From: Medakamo hakoo
Lineage: Eukaryota > Chlorophyta > Trebouxiophyceae > Coccomyxaceae
Length of the DNA stretch: 64,000 nt
Assembly (NCBI GenBank): GCA_026636295.1
Contig: CP089459.1
Span: 682,001-746,000 of the forward strand
Reading direction: 5' to 3'
Numbering within the stretch: position 1 is the first letter of the stretch; each line of letters opens with the position of its first letter. This document shows positions 11,325 to 22,384 of the stretch, one piece after another. The position numbers were made by a program, and so were the translations under genes. The notes beneath the pieces are model-generated. The model had not been told where the DNA came from. It did no database searches and was given only the letters and a program-made list of their open reading frames with translations.

Positions 11325-13744
11325 TCATTTGCCTTTGAGCGCCAGCAGCGTGTCGACCACACTCGGGTCGGCGAGCGTCGAGGTGTCGCCCAAGTCCGCG
11401 ACGCCACCCCCGCCCGCGATTTTGCGCAGGATGCGCCGCATGATCTTGCCCGACCGCGTCTTGGGCAGGCCGGGCGCCCAGTGAATGGCGTCCGGCGCGG
11501 CGATGGGCCCGATCTCAGACCGCACCGCCGCGATGAGCTCCTTCTTCAGCGCCTCGGGCGGCGGGTACGCCGACCCCTCCATGAGCGTGACGAAGGCGTA
11601 GATGCCCTGCCCCTTGATGGGGTGGTCGACGGGCACGACCGCCGCCTCCGCGCAGGCGGCGTGCGTCGTGAGCGCGGCCTCCACCTCCGCGGTGCCGATG
11701 CGGTGGCCGGACACGTTGATGACGTCGTCCACCCGCCCGATCAGCCAGTAGTACCCGTCCGCGTCCCGGCGCGCGCCGTCGCCCGTGAAGTAGTAGCCGG
11801 CGTACGGCCTGAAGTACGTGGCTTCAAACCGTTCCGGGTCGCCCGCCAGCGAGCGCAGGGCGGACGGCCAGGACCGGCGGATGGCGAGGACGCCCTCGCC
11901 CGGCCCCTCGATCTCCGCGCCCGTCGCCGGGTCGAGCAGGACGGGGTCCACGCCGAAGAAGGGCAGGGTCGCCGACCCGGGCTTGAGCGGCGTCGCGCCG
12001 GGCAGGGGCGTGATCATGTGCGCGCCCGTCTCGGTCTGCCACCACGTGTCGACGACGGGGCAGCGCCCGCCCCCGCACACGTCCGCGTACCAGTGCCAGG
12101 CCTGGGGGCCGATGGGCTCGCCGACCGAGCCCAGGATGCGCAGGGACGACCGGTCGTGGGCCGTGACCCAGGCGTCGCCGGCGGCTTCCAGGGCGCGGAT
12201 GGCGGTCGGCGCGGTGTACAGCTGGGTGACGCGGTACTTCTCGACGACCGCCCACAGCCGCCCCGCGTCCGGGTGGGTGGGCACGCCCTCGAACAGGACC
12301 TGCGTCATGCCGTTCAGCAGGGGGCCGTACGTCACGTACGTGTGCCCGGTGATCCACCCGCAGTCGGCCGTGCACCAGTACACGTCGGAGTCGGGCCGGG
12401 CGTCAAACACGTACTTGACGGTGGTCGCGGCGCCGACCATGTAGCCGGCCGTGGTGTGGAGGACGCCCTTGGGCTTGCCCGTCGAGCCGGACGTGTACAG
12501 CTTGAACAGGGGGTCCTCCGCATCCCGCCAGACGGGTGGACACGCGACGTCTTGGTGCGGAATGGCGTCCTTCCACCAGACGTCCCGGCCGGCGGCCATG
12601 GGGATGGACGAGTCAGGCGGGACGGACGGGCCGACCGCGTGCGAAGACACCAGCACGGCCGAGACGGCGTGCCCGGCCTTGGCCGCCTCTTCCAGCGCTT
12701 CGTCGACGATGGCTTTCAGGCCGATGACTTTGGGGCCGCGCTTGACGGCAGCGGTGGTGATGACGACGGAGGAGGTGGAGTCGGTGATGCGCGCCGCGAG
12801 CGCGGACGCCGAAAACCCGGCAAACACGACGGAGTGCACCGCGCCGATGCGCGCGCACGCCAGCATGGCCGCGGGCAGCTCCGGCACCATGGGCATGTAC
12901 AGCGTGACGTCATCGCCCGGCTTCACGCCCTGGGCCTTCAACCAGTTGGCGATGCGGCAGACGTCGTCGAGGAGTTGGCCATACGTCACGGCCCGCTCCT
13001 CCCCCACATCATTGCCTTCCCACAGGAAAGCGACCCGGTCGCCCTTGCCCGCGGCCACGTGCCGGTCCAGGCAGTTGTACGCGATGTTGGTGGACGCGCC
13101 GGTGAACCAGGAAGAAGTGATGGGCCCGGCGTTGACGTCGAAGTTTGAACTGGTGGGATGGGGGATGGGGGGATGGGGATGGGGGTGGGAGCGCGGCGGG
13201 GGGTGGTGGCGGCGATGGCTAGGGCCCCCGGGACGATGATGGCATGCGAAGGGGAGACACGCACAAGCGCGCGCGCGCACGCACGGCACCTGCCTTCCCA
13301 TCCCACCCCTTCCATCCCTCTCTCCACGTCTTACCTCGTGAAGTTGGCGGCATCCCACGGCTTTTCCCAGTGGAAGTCGGCCGCGATGTCGCCCCAAAAC
13401 CCGGCCGGGTCGGACAGGGAGCGGGCGTACATCTGTCTGTACTGCTCCAGCGACGAGACGTGCGCGCCTTTGGACGCGGCCTCAGGTGGGGGGAAGACTT
13501 CCTCAGCTGTGTGGTGTGGCGCGTCCGTTGGGGCGGCGGCGGCGGGCGGCACGGAGGGCAGGCGGACGGGCGAGGCGTCGCGGGAGCGCGGGATGGGCGT
13601 GGACCGCCCCGACGCAGACGGCGAGCGCGAGCGACTGCCCGTCAGCGGGTGGGAGCGCAGCGACGCGACGCGAGTGGGGCGGCGACCCACGGGCGGCTTG
13701 GCCGCGCCCAACGGGTGGGGTGAGGCCCGGGCGTTGGTGTTCAT
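11325..13744 (-). CDS. ACS: Acetyl-CoA synthetase (AMP-forming)
   Basis: Two exons (13744-13335 and 13149-11325) encode 744 residues. The enzyme activates acetate to acetyl-CoA through acetyl-AMP. The ACS core is complete: [18 protein letters not shown] (P-loop), [50 protein letters not shown] and the C-terminal [15 protein letters not shown] with the catalytic lysine. The first 85 or so residues are rich in Ser, Arg and Pro and precede the conserved N-terminal [20 protein letters not shown], so a plastid or other organelle targeting peptide is likely. The start chosen is the first true ATG of the frame. Divergent from the next gene. Confidence 0.96.
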
Positions 13745-14079
13745 GGCGTGCCTTCCTTCCTTTCCGCTCTTGATGGAGAAATGATGCCGAGTGGGCCGCA
13801 GCCGAGTCAGCTCCTCCACACCCGAGCCCTGTTAAAACAGGCTGTAGTGCCGCGGCCCCTGGAGGCGGTCCAGGACCCGTCCTGGTCTTTCCTCCTTCAG
13901 CCACGAGGCCCAGCCTTCTCTGCGCCTCACACCATGGAGGCCGCGCCTGCAGGTGCGCGGCGATCAGATCAGCGGCCGCGAGAAAAAGCACGCGCTCGCT
14001 CGCCTTTTCGCATGCCTTCCATCGGCGCTGCCCTCACAAACCGCCGTCCCACGCACACCCCTCAACAGCCTCCACGCTC
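13745..14079. promoter_or_regulatory. Divergent promoter region ACS/WD40-like gene
   Basis: This 335 bp separates the proposed starts of two genes read in opposite directions. No specific element is recognisable. The exact right border depends on the uncertain start of the WD40-like gene. Confidence 0.4.
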
Positions 14080-16377
14080 ATGCCACACGGCCCAGCGCAC
14101 GCGCGGCGTGTCCATCCTGACCCCGACCCGGGAGAGCGGCCGTGCGACCCAGCGAGCGCGGGCACCGCCGCCCGAAAAAAGGCCGTGCGCCACCACGACG
14201 GCTCCTCCCTACCGACCTCGTCCCTGCGCGACCGGGCGCTCGGCCTGGCGGGGCGCCGGGCGGGCGCGACCGCCAGGTTCTCCGGCTTTCGGCTCCAGGT
14301 GTGGCTTTTGTCGTGTGGCTGGGAGGGGTGGATCGTGGAGGGGAGGGGTGTGAGGCGGCCATGGCCGGCCAGGCCTGTGGAGAGGCAGCCAGGGGGGTCC
14401 CTGGGTCAGCGCCGGGCCCGGTCCCCGTCCCAGGTCCCTCGCACAAAACCTCTCCCACCCACCCACCGACCCCACCCACCGACCCCACCCACCCTGTTTG
14501 TGCGCGTCCCTCCTCACTCGCTGCCGCCCCCCGCCACACGACAACATTCCCCCCAGGCCGAGTACGACACCTTTGACGCCGCCGCCGCTGCTGGACCTGC
14601 CCCACCCCTGTACCTGCGCCGCCGGGACGCGGTCGTGGAGGTGGCGGCGGCGGGCGGGGTGGTCGTCGCCCTCACGGCCGCGGGCGCGGCGGCCGTCTTT
14701 GACCGCCGCAGCGGCGGCGGCGGCGGTGGCACGCGGATCGGCTACCTGAACGCGGGTCCGGGCGACGCCGTCCGGTCCGTCTTCTTGAACCGGGCGGCGC
14801 CGGGCCCGGGCGGCGCCATCATCACCGTCTCCGTCTCGCGTGACGACCGGTTTTCGTCGCTGCGCTGCGCGTCGACGCCCGTCGCTGCCGTGGCCGCGGC
14901 CGCGGACCGCCTGCGCAAAGCGGCGGCCACCGACACCGCCGCCGCGCTGGCCGCTGCGTCGGCCGCCGCCCAAGCCGCTCTCGCAGCGGCCACCACCCCC
15001 CTCTTCGCCGGCGCGCCGCTGCGCTGGCCGGGCTTTGTCGAGTTTGACGACGTCAACGGCGTGCTGCTCTGCTACTGCGCGGCGGCGGGCGCGTACTCCG
15101 TTTACGACCTGAAAAACTACGCCCTGGTCCACGCCGTGCCCTCGGCGGGCGTGCGCGAAGTGCGGACGGGTCCGGGCGTCCTGCTGCTGGTCATGGAGGC
15201 GGGCACGGGCGCGGCGGCCCCCTCCATCCCGTGCCGGCTGCTGTCCATCGCCGACGGCGCGGAGCTCGCGTCCTTCACGCACGCCCCGCCGCCCGGCGCG
15301 ACCGTCGATTTCATCGAGCTGTTTGGGCCGCGGCTCCTGGTCGGGACGTCATCGTCGACGACGTCTGGTGGGTGTCTGGCCATCCGGGACGTGCGGACGG
15401 GCGACGTGCGCATCGCGCCGGCGCCCGGCGGCAGTGGAGGCGGCGGCACGGCAAGCGGGCGAGAGGCCGGCTCGCCCGCCCCGCCGACGCCGCCAACGCC
15501 CGCGGCTGACCAAAAAGACACGGCGCCCGCACCCGCGACGACGCCCGCGCCCTCCCCGCCCGCGCCGCACGCCACCGCTCCCGGCGGGCCGCCCTTCCCC
15601 ACGCCCACGGCGTTCATCTTTTTGTCCGACGCGAGCCTGTTTTTGGCGTTTGCGGGAGGCGGCGCGTCTGCGTGGGACGGGTCGGGCCGCCGCGTCGCCG
15701 TCTTGGACGGCGTCCGCCTGCCGCGCGCGGCTGGTGGTGGCTCCGGTGCCGGTGGCAGTGGCGGCGCCGGCGCCGGCGCGGCCAATGCCGTCTACGTGAC
15801 AGCGGACCAGCGGACGGCCGTCTCGCACTGCCGCGAGCTCGCGGCCCCCGCGCGCGGCGCGCCCGCTCCACCCCACCTCCACCGCCGCCCGACGACGGCT
15901 GCCGCCGCGACGCCCGCGCTCGGCCCTGGACCTTCACCCGCGCCCGCCGGCCGGGACACGGCGACCGCCCCGCCGCGTGGGACGGCGGCGCCACCGCACG
16001 ACGCGGCCGCGGCCGCGGCTGCGGCCGCGGCTGCTGCTGCTGCCGCCGTGACCTCCGCCACGCCTGCCACCCGTGGCGTCATCCTGTTTTCCGACGTGCG
16101 CACGGGCGAGTGCGTGGCGGCCATTCGCGCCCCGTCGCCTTGTGCGCCCAGCGACGATGAAGATGATTGTGGAGAGGACGGGCGGCGCGTCCGCGCGCGC
16201 CGCGCGTCGGCCGCCGCGACTGCCTCTGCAGCGGCCAGCCGCGCCCTGGACAGCGTGTGTTCGTTGTTCTACGACGAAGACGCGAATGAGGTGCTGACGG
16301 GCACGGTGGATGGCCTTGTGCACGTGTGGGCGCAGGAACAGCCGTGGGGTGGTGGGGTGGGCGGCGCGAAAGCGTGA
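14080..16377 (+). CDS. Plant-type WD40/transducin-like protein
   Basis: Two exons (14080-14298 and 14557-16377) give 679 residues. The 258 nt intron is a multiple of three and contains no stop. The protein follows a conserved plant family usually annotated as transducin/WD40-like: YLRRRDAVVEVAAAGGVVV, TVSVSRDDRFSSLRC, RWPGFVEFDDVNGVLLCY, VYDLKNYALVHAVPS, ATVDFIELFGPRLLVG, PTAFIFLSDASLFLAF and the C-terminal LFYDEDANEVLTGTVDGLVH. The molecular role is unknown to me. Three insertions of low complexity rich in Ala, Pro and Gly (about residues 200-225, 375-425 and 485-560) swell it well beyond the plant length. The N-terminal start is uncertain because the first 40 residues are not conserved. Confidence 0.85.
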   Translation: MPHGPAHARRVHPDPDPGERPCDPASAGTAARKKAVRHHDGSSLPTSSLRDRALGLAGRRAGATARFSGFRLQVWLLSCGWEGWIVEGRGVRRPWPARPVERQPGGSLGQRRARSPSQVPRTKPLPPTHRPHPPTPPTLFVRVPPHSLPPPATRQHSPQAEYDTFDAAAAAGPAPPLYLRRRDAVVEVAAAGGVVVALTAAGAAAVFDRRSGGGGGGTRIGYLNAGPGDAVRSVFLNRAAPGPGGAIITVSVSRDDRFSSLRCASTPVAAVAAAADRLRKAAATDTAAALAAASAAAQAALAAATTPLFAGAPLRWPGFVEFDDVNGVLLCYCAAAGAYSVYDLKNYALVHAVPSAGVREVRTGPGVLLLVMEAGTGAAAPSIPCRLLSIADGAELASFTHAPPPGATVDFIELFGPRLLVGTSSSTTSGGCLAIRDVRTGDVRIAPAPGGSGGGGTASGREAGSPAPPTPPTPAADQKDTAPAPATTPAPSPPAPHATAPGGPPFPTPTAFIFLSDASLFLAFAGGGASAWDGSGRRVAVLDGVRLPRAAGGGSGAGGSGGAGAGAANAVYVTADQRTAVSHCRELAAPARGAPAPPHLHRRPTTAAAATPALGPGPSPAPAGRDTATAPPRGTAAPPHDAAAAAAAAAAAAAAAVTSATPATRGVILFSDVRTGECVAAIRAPSPCAPSDDEDDCGEDGRRVRARRASAAATASAAASRALDSVCSLFYDEDANEVLTGTVDGLVHVWAQEQPWGGGVGGAKA

Positions 16378-16474
16378 CAGGTTGTGTTTTCAGCGTGGTT
16401 GGTAGAAACAAAAAAACGCGTTGCTTGGTGTCCACACACACACAGCCTCCTCTCTCCCTCTCCACCCCCCTCTC

Positions 16475-19400
16475 TCAAAGCTCGAGCGCGGGCAGCACGG
16501 CCGCCCGCACGTCTTCCGGCGCGGCGCCCGGCCCGAAAACCTCGGTCCGCAACCCGGCCGCACCCGCCGCCAGGGCCCGGTAGTGCAAGCGGGTGAAACC
16601 GCGCAGCGCAGCCAGGGACCGGGACCGCCAGGCGGCGATCGACGGGTCGGACGACGTGCCGGAGGGCCCGGCCGCCAACGCGTCTCTCATCAGAGTGAGC
16701 GCCAGCGTCAGGTCGGCGGGCGTGGCGGCCAGGACGGCGGTGGACCCCCTCCCCGCCTCGCCGGACGACGCGGCTTCTTCGACCGCAGCGGCCGCGGCCG
16801 CGTGCAGGATTTCCCAGCCCGCCGCGCCCGCCCGGGCGGCCGCGCCGTCGCCCAGCGCGAAGAAGGGCGGCGGTGGTGGGGTGAAGCCGGACGGCAGGGC
16901 GGACCCGTCGAAGTCGACCGCCGGCGGCGTCAGCGCCCACCGCACCGCGTCGCCCGGCGTGGCCAGGCCCAGAGTGAGGAGGCGGTCGACGGCCTGGGCC
17001 GCGCGGGCGGGGCAAGCCGCCCACGCGTCGGCCGCGGCGGTGACGGTGACCAGCCCGCCATCCCCGCCCGCCGCGTCGACGGACGCGGCCAAGGCCTTGA
17101 CGACCGCGCCGTGGCGTTCGAGCGCGGTGGTCATGTGGGTGAAAGATTTGGCGCCGGCGACCAAGAGGCCGTGGACGAGCGCGGCCAAGAGCGCGGCCGG
17201 ACCAGAGGGCGCGGTCGCGGCCAGAGCAGCAGCGGCGGACGGCGGTGGGGCCGCCGCCCACGCGGTCAGCGCCTCGTCTCCGGCCTTGCGCCGGACCAGC
17301 TGCGCGACCTCGTTCGCCGCGGCCGCCCGCACGACGGCCGGCTCCAGCCCCGCACCGCCGGCCCAGTCGGTCCCCGGCGGCAGCGGACTGGCGGGCGCAA
17401 TGGCCGGCTCGGGCGGCAGCAGGTCGTCGACGTATCCGCCCTCCGGCAGGACGCCGACGAGGCGGGCGCGGTACGACAGGCGGACCAGGCCGTCGAGCAG
17501 GCCGCCCACAAAGCGGCGGGCCGGGTCGTGGGGCGGGGCCTCCAGCACGGCCGCCCACCGGGCCCACGGCCACATGAAGTCGAAGTTGGACAGGTGGTAG
17601 GACAGCCAGGACCGCAGGCGGGCGGCGAGCTCCGGGTCCATGGGGGCGCCCAGCCGGGCAAAGCACTCGCGCACGCACGCGGACATGGCGCGCGGGAAGC
17701 CCGCCGGCAGGAGCTTGCACAGGTCGACCATGGCGGCGCAGTAGGCCAGGGGCGGCAGCTCCGCGGCGGGGGCGGACAGGAGCTGGGAGAAGAGCGTGGA
17801 GGCGAGCAGGGGCTCGGGGCGGGGGGAGTGGGGCGCGGCGGCGGCGGGGCCGTCGCCGCCGCGCTCGGCCGGTGCGTCCGCCGGCAGCGGCGGTCCCAGC
17901 GGCAGCCCGTGCGCCAGGCGGCGGGCCAGGGCGACGCGGTCGCCGTCAAAGGCGCGCAGCGTGTCGACGACGTACGACTCGGCGATGAGCCAGTCCAGCG
18001 CGGCCGGCCCGGCGGTGCCGACGCCCATCGTGGCGGGCGGGAGCAAGCCGGCCCGGCCGACGGGCGGGTGGGCCGCCAGCACGGCGGCGGCGACCACGTC
18101 CGGTGGGGTGCCGGGCGGGAGGGCGGACGCCGCAGGCGGCGCCGGCGGGACGGCGGGCGGAGCCAGGGCGTGCGGCCGGCCCGCGGCCAGGCCGGCTTCC
18201 AAGCCAGGCGCGGCCGCGGCGGGCGCGGGGAGGGAGGGGAGCAGCGCCGCGAGCGCGCGCGCGCCCCCGCCCCCGCCCGCCCGGGCGCCCGCACTCGCCG
18301 CCCACCAGGCTTCGACCGCCGATTGGAGGATGGCCAGGTTCGACGCGCCACCGGAGTCGCACGCTTCCGGCGGGGCGTCGATGGACGGCGGCGAGGCGGC
18401 GGCATCGGACGGGGGCGGCGGGCACGCGAGGTCCGGCCAGAGCAGGGACAGCCCCGGGGCGGACGCCTGCCGTGGGCGGGACGCGACGTACCGCGCCGCC
18501 GCGGCCAGCAGCGCGTCCACGTCGCTCGCCGCGGCGGACGCGAGTTCAGCACCACCCCAGGGCAGGGCTGCCAGCGCCGCGGAGACGAGGGCGTCGGCCC
18601 ACGGCTGCCAGGTGCGGCCGTGGTGGGACGCGTCCGCGTCGCCGGCCGCGGCCGCCGCCGCAGCGGCCGCGCCATCCACCAGGGCGCGCAGGGCGGCGAC
18701 CGCGTCGGCCGGCACAACAACGCCCGCGCCGGCTAGGGCTGCCACCCACCGGGCGGCCAGGCGGACGCCAGAGCGCGAGCAGGCTGCTGTGGCGTCTCCC
18801 CGGCCGGCGACGGCGTCGGACAGCCGAGCAGACGCGGCTTCGGCGAGCGAGCGGCCTAAACTTTCGTCGCCCGCGTTGAGGAGACCCGCTAAAGCTGCGT
18901 ACCAGGGCGCTTTGGGAGCCAGGGCCGTGGCGCAGTCGGTCAGGTTGGACACGACAGCGGCGGGACGGGTGGACGCGTCGCCGCGGAGCAAGGACGCGGC
19001 GAGGGCGGAGAGTTCGACGTCGGGTGGAGGCGCGGATGGTGGCTGGGTTGAGGGAGAGAGAGGGGCGATCGGAGTGAAGGGCGAGTGGAGAGGGGCCGGG
19101 TTTCTTTTTCGCGCCATCTGACTCGCCCGCTAGGTACACTGAGCTGCCCAATACCCAACGCGAGCGCTTGTTCTCTCAGCCCGGCGCGGCAAGCGGGCGG
19201 TGTGCGGGGGGGATGAAGCCAAACAACGCATGGGCGGCGACGAAAAGAAAGAAGCCCGCCCTCCCACAACTCACCCGTGGCAAATCCGCGACTTTGAAGA
19301 TGGAGGCTAAGAGCGCACGGTCCGGGTCGTCGTCGACGGACGGACCGTCGTCGCGCGGGCGTTTGGACGAGTTGAAGGAGGAGCGCCGGTCGCCGCTGCC

Positions 19401-19511
19401 ACCGCCGCCGGACGAGCGGCGATAGCCTCCGCGGTCGCCGCCTCCACCGGCGTAGCCGCCGCCTTCGTCCAGGCGGCGGCGGCGAGTAGTGTCGTCATCG
19501 CGGTAGTCCAT
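16475..19511 (-). CDS. NCBP1: Nuclear cap-binding protein subunit 1 (CBP80)
   Basis: Two exons (19511-19275 and 19042-16475) encode 934 residues; animal CBP80 has about 790. CBP80 with CBP20 binds the m7G cap of new transcripts in the nucleus and couples it to splicing, export and decay. The MIF4G helical repeats are recognisable: KAPWYAALAGLLNAGDES, SWLSYHLSNFDFMWPWARW with the neighbouring ELCKLLP-like DLCKLLPAGFPRAMSACVRE, and RLSYRARLVGVLPEG. The first exon (MDYRDDDTTRRRRLDEGGG, KRPRDD, then LLASIFKVADLP) matches the basic N-terminus and first helix of other CBP80 proteins. An ATG at 19117 would give a shorter open frame but lies inside the intron. Divergent from the HROB-like gene. Confidence 0.93.
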
Positions 19512-19710
19512 CGCGTGTGGCGCGGGAAAGAGAGAGGGTGGAGAGATCCGTCCCTCTCTCTCTCACCGAAGATAACACAAGAGAGTGTGCGGCGACCACC
19601 CCGTCGCTGTAAGTTTGTTCATTGTTTTTTCAACCGCGTCCAGCGTTGCACGGCCGCGCGGCCGCCAGCACGGCGCCTCCCGCACCCACTCCCTCGTCCC
19701 AGACCCGACC

Positions 19711-21072
19711 ATGGACGACGATGCCCTCGCACTCAGCCTGGAAGACGAGCCCGGCTGGGACGAGGCCGCCGCCGCCGGCGCCGACGGCGACGCATCGCAC
19801 AACCCGACAGCTGCGCCCGGCGCCGTCGCCACCAAACGACCCGCGGCCAGCCCAGCCCGCCCGGCACCCGCCAAGCGGCCCGCTGCCCTGCCCAGCCCGC
19901 TGCGCGCGTCCCTGTACCCGCCCGGCACCGCCTGGGGCGCCCCACCCCCACCCCGGCCGCCCCACCCACCACCACTGTCCTGTGCCCAACCACAGCCTTC
20001 CCCGTCGTGGTCCATCCCGGGCCCGGCCGGCCTGCTTGCCGCCGGCCTGGCCCGGGGCTTGGACCCCGACGCCGCGGCCGCCGAAGCCGGCTGGGGTGGT
20101 GGTGGTGGTGGTGGTGGTGGTGGTGGTGGTGGTGGTGGTGGACGCGGAGCCGACGACCCGCCGCCCTCCTCGCCTTCCTCCCTGGCCCTGGCCGTGCCGC
20201 CGCCCCGCACTGCCGCCTTCACCGACCCCGCCTTTTGCGGGCGCGCCTGGCGGGCGGCGGCTGAGCACACTGCCGGTGGGTGGACGGGCGACCCCCCCAC
20301 GACGGCCGGGCGCGGCGCGCCGACGGTCGCGGACGCCGTGTTCGGGAGCGGGCCGGCCGTGCCGACGACGGTGGAAGGACCGCTCGCGCTGCTGGTCGAC
20401 CGCCTGGACGTGCGGCACGCCCAGGCGGGCCCGGGCGGTGGGGACGGCTGGGCGACGCTGCGCGACCCGACGGGCTCTGTGTGCGCAGCCGTCGCGGCCT
20501 CCCTGCTGGCCGGCGGGCGCGGCGGGCTGGCCGGCCCCTTCACGGGCAACCGCCCGCGCGTGACCGCGGGCGGCGCGCTCGTCCTGCGTGGCGCCGCCGT
20601 GCTGGTCCCGGACGACGCGGGCACGCGCGTCCTGGTCGTGGGATCTGGCTGCGTGGCTGGCGCGTGGGCGCCCGACGGCCAGCCCGTCGCGGCGGCGGCG
20701 GCGGACGCGCCTGGCAAGCCGCAGCAGCCTCACCCGCAGCTGCCTGTCCAGCCGGACCCGGCGCCGCTGCCCGCGCCTAGGCCGCCGCCGCCGCCGCCGC
20801 CGCCTGCTGTTGCGTCTCCGCCACCGCCAGCACCGCCTGCTACTGTTGTCGCGCCTCCGCCGCCGCCGGCGCCGCCTGCCGCCGTCGATGACGACGACGA
20901 CGACGACATGGGCGCTCTCATGGACGGCCTCGACGGCGACGGCGGTGGCGGCGGGTGCGGGGCTGCACGCCCGGCGCCACCCCTTCCTCCTCCCATTGCC
21001 GACGACGACGACGACGACGGCGGCCTGGCCGCGTGCGGCCTGTGGACGCCGCCCAGCTCGCCCGGTGGGTGA
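19711..21072 (+). CDS. HROB: HROB-like OB-fold protein (MCM8/MCM9 partner)
   Basis: A single exon of 453 residues. HROB (MCM8IP, C17orf53) recruits the MCM8-MCM9 helicase in homologous recombination. The recognisable parts are SIPGPAGLLAAGLARGL (the PGPAG motif of the family), then a DPAFxxxAW stretch (TDPAFCGRAWRAAAE), and an OB-fold at about residues 221-322: LALLVDRLDVRHAQ, WATLRDPTGSVCAAV, PRVTAGGALVLRGAAVLVP. Between the motifs lies a run of 15-16 Gly codons (GGT repeat), and the C-terminus is rich in Pro with three Asp runs. The OB call is based on pattern only; assignment to HROB is likely but not certain. Confidence 0.72.
   Translation: MDDDALALSLEDEPGWDEAAAAGADGDASHNPTAAPGAVATKRPAASPARPAPAKRPAALPSPLRASLYPPGTAWGAPPPPRPPHPPPLSCAQPQPSPSWSIPGPAGLLAAGLARGLDPDAAAAEAGWGGGGGGGGGGGGGGGGRGADDPPPSSPSSLALAVPPPRTAAFTDPAFCGRAWRAAAEHTAGGWTGDPPTTAGRGAPTVADAVFGSGPAVPTTVEGPLALLVDRLDVRHAQAGPGGGDGWATLRDPTGSVCAAVAASLLAGGRGGLAGPFTGNRPRVTAGGALVLRGAAVLVPDDAGTRVLVVGSGCVAGAWAPDGQPVAAAAADAPGKPQQPHPQLPVQPDPAPLPAPRPPPPPPPPAVASPPPPAPPATVVAPPPPPAPPAAVDDDDDDDMGALMDGLDGDGGGGGCGAARPAPPLPPPIADDDDDDGGLAACGLWTPPSSPGG
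20095..20141 (+). repeat. GGT trinucleotide microsatellite in the HROB-like gene
   Basis: About 15 to 16 copies of GGT in frame, coding for a polyglycine run between the PGPAG motif and the OB-fold. It is expected to vary in length between strains. Confidence 0.95.
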
Positions 21073-21322
21073 TGCACGAGTGTGTGTCAGTTCTGTAGAA
21101 AAAAAAACTGCCCTGCCCTCTCTGTTGCCCCTCCATTTTTTTTGTTCTACTCACGCTACAAAAAACGAATCGTTTTCGGCCGTTTTCTCCACGACAGCTC
21201 ATCATCCGTCCACATGCGACGCCTGTCTCCACGCACGCGCACACCCTGAGCGCACCTGGGCGGAGCAGAGAGGCGGCCTGAAAAAAAAGCGATGTCGGAC
21301 GGCGCCGACGCCCGCCTCCGTT

Positions 21323-22384
21323 TCATTCCGGCGCCGCGCTCAACACCACGCGCCGCGCGCTCGACACCAGCCGGCCCCACGGCTCACCCGGCGCCAGCAC
21401 CAGCAGGTCGCCAGACGTGTCCTGGTAAATCACCCGCACCCGGCCCGGCTTTGGCGGCGGGGGTGGCACGGCGCCTCCCTCGGCCTCACCGCCGCCGCTC
21501 CTCTCCACCGCCGCCCACGCCGCCTCCCACAGCTCCTCCGCCCCGCTGACGCGCGACAAGTCGACGACGACGCCCAGGTCACGCGGCGCGGGCGAGGTGG
21601 ACGGGTCCAGGAGGGCGATGGGCGCGGGGTTGCGCCGCGTCGGCGGCGGCGGGGCGGGCGGGCGGGGGTGGTGGTGGTGGGTGTGTGCCGCCTGGTGCGG
21701 CCCGCTGCCGCTGCGGCCACCGCCACCGCCTGCCACGCTCGCAGGCCGGCCACCGCGGGAGGGTGAGCCTTCATCGTCGCCGCGGTCGCCCGTGCTGCCG
21801 CCGTCGTCGCCACGGTCGCCGCGGCCGCCGGTCGACGAGGGCCGGGCCGGGCCTCCGCCCTTGCCCCGCCACGCCCCGCTCGCGGCCGCCGTGCTGGGAG
21901 CGCCGCCACCTGCTCCAGCTGTGGGCGCCGTCCCGGCCTCGTACGCGGACAGCCACCGCGATTTCACGGACTTGAAGGCGGGCGGGTGCGGGTGGGGAGG
22001 GCCGGCGGCCGCGTCGCCGTCGGCGCCGGCCGTGCCGCCGTCTTCAGAGGTTGTGGTTGCAGTGGCTTCCTTTTTCACGCGCGGGCGCTGTTTTTGTTGG
22101 GGAGTGACGGTGGCGTGGCGTGAGGGGGCGGGGACGGGCGGGCGGGAGAGGCAAGGGTTGAAAGCAGCAAGGAGGGCGAAGCAAAAGAAACGCATGCCTG
22201 CGTTTTTCTGCCTCCCGCTCCCGCGTTACCTTGGCATCGCCGCCCCGGCCGTTGCCCCCGCTGGCTGGCCGGCCGTCCTGTCGGTGAGGGGGAATGAGGG
22301 GAATTGGCGCGGTGCCGTGAGGAGACGAGAGAGCAAGGCGAGAGCGGCAAAGACAAATGCGGAGCTTGGCAGCCGGCGCACCAT
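21323..22384 (-). CDS. Protein with AUX/IAA-like PB1 domain at the C-terminus
   Basis: Three exons are proposed: 22384-22382 (ATG only), 22277-22230 and 22087-21323, giving 271 residues. The last 80 residues look like a type I/II PB1 domain of the AUX/IAA-ARF kind: LGVVVDLSRVSGAEELWEAA, a short acidic and Pro-rich loop, then GRVRVIYQDTSGDLLVLAPG and PWGRLVSSARRVVL, which follows the family pattern W-x-VVYTDxEGDxMLVGDxPWxxF. The rest is low complexity, with His-rich (QAAHTHHHHPRP) and RGDRGDDGG stretches. There is no DNA-binding domain. The ATG-only exon with a GTGCGC donor is the least certain part, though the middle exon (DGRPASGGNGRGGDAK) has good sites on both sides. Divergent from the TVP38 gene. 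Confidence 0.7.

Noticed and set aside
11193-13148. Plus-strand open frame of 651 codons
   Set aside because: Antisense to acetyl-CoA synthetase, rich in Arg, Gly and Val without any domain.
16421-18736. Plus-strand open frame of 771 codons
   Set aside because: It is antisense to CBP80. The high GC at third codon positions leaves long stop-free frames on the other strand; the translation is repetitive in Arg, Gly and Ala and shows no domain.
19115-19117. ATG at 19117 as the start of CBP80
   Set aside because: The following 25 residues are not conserved and lie inside a well-formed intron; the upstream exon gives the conserved N-terminus.
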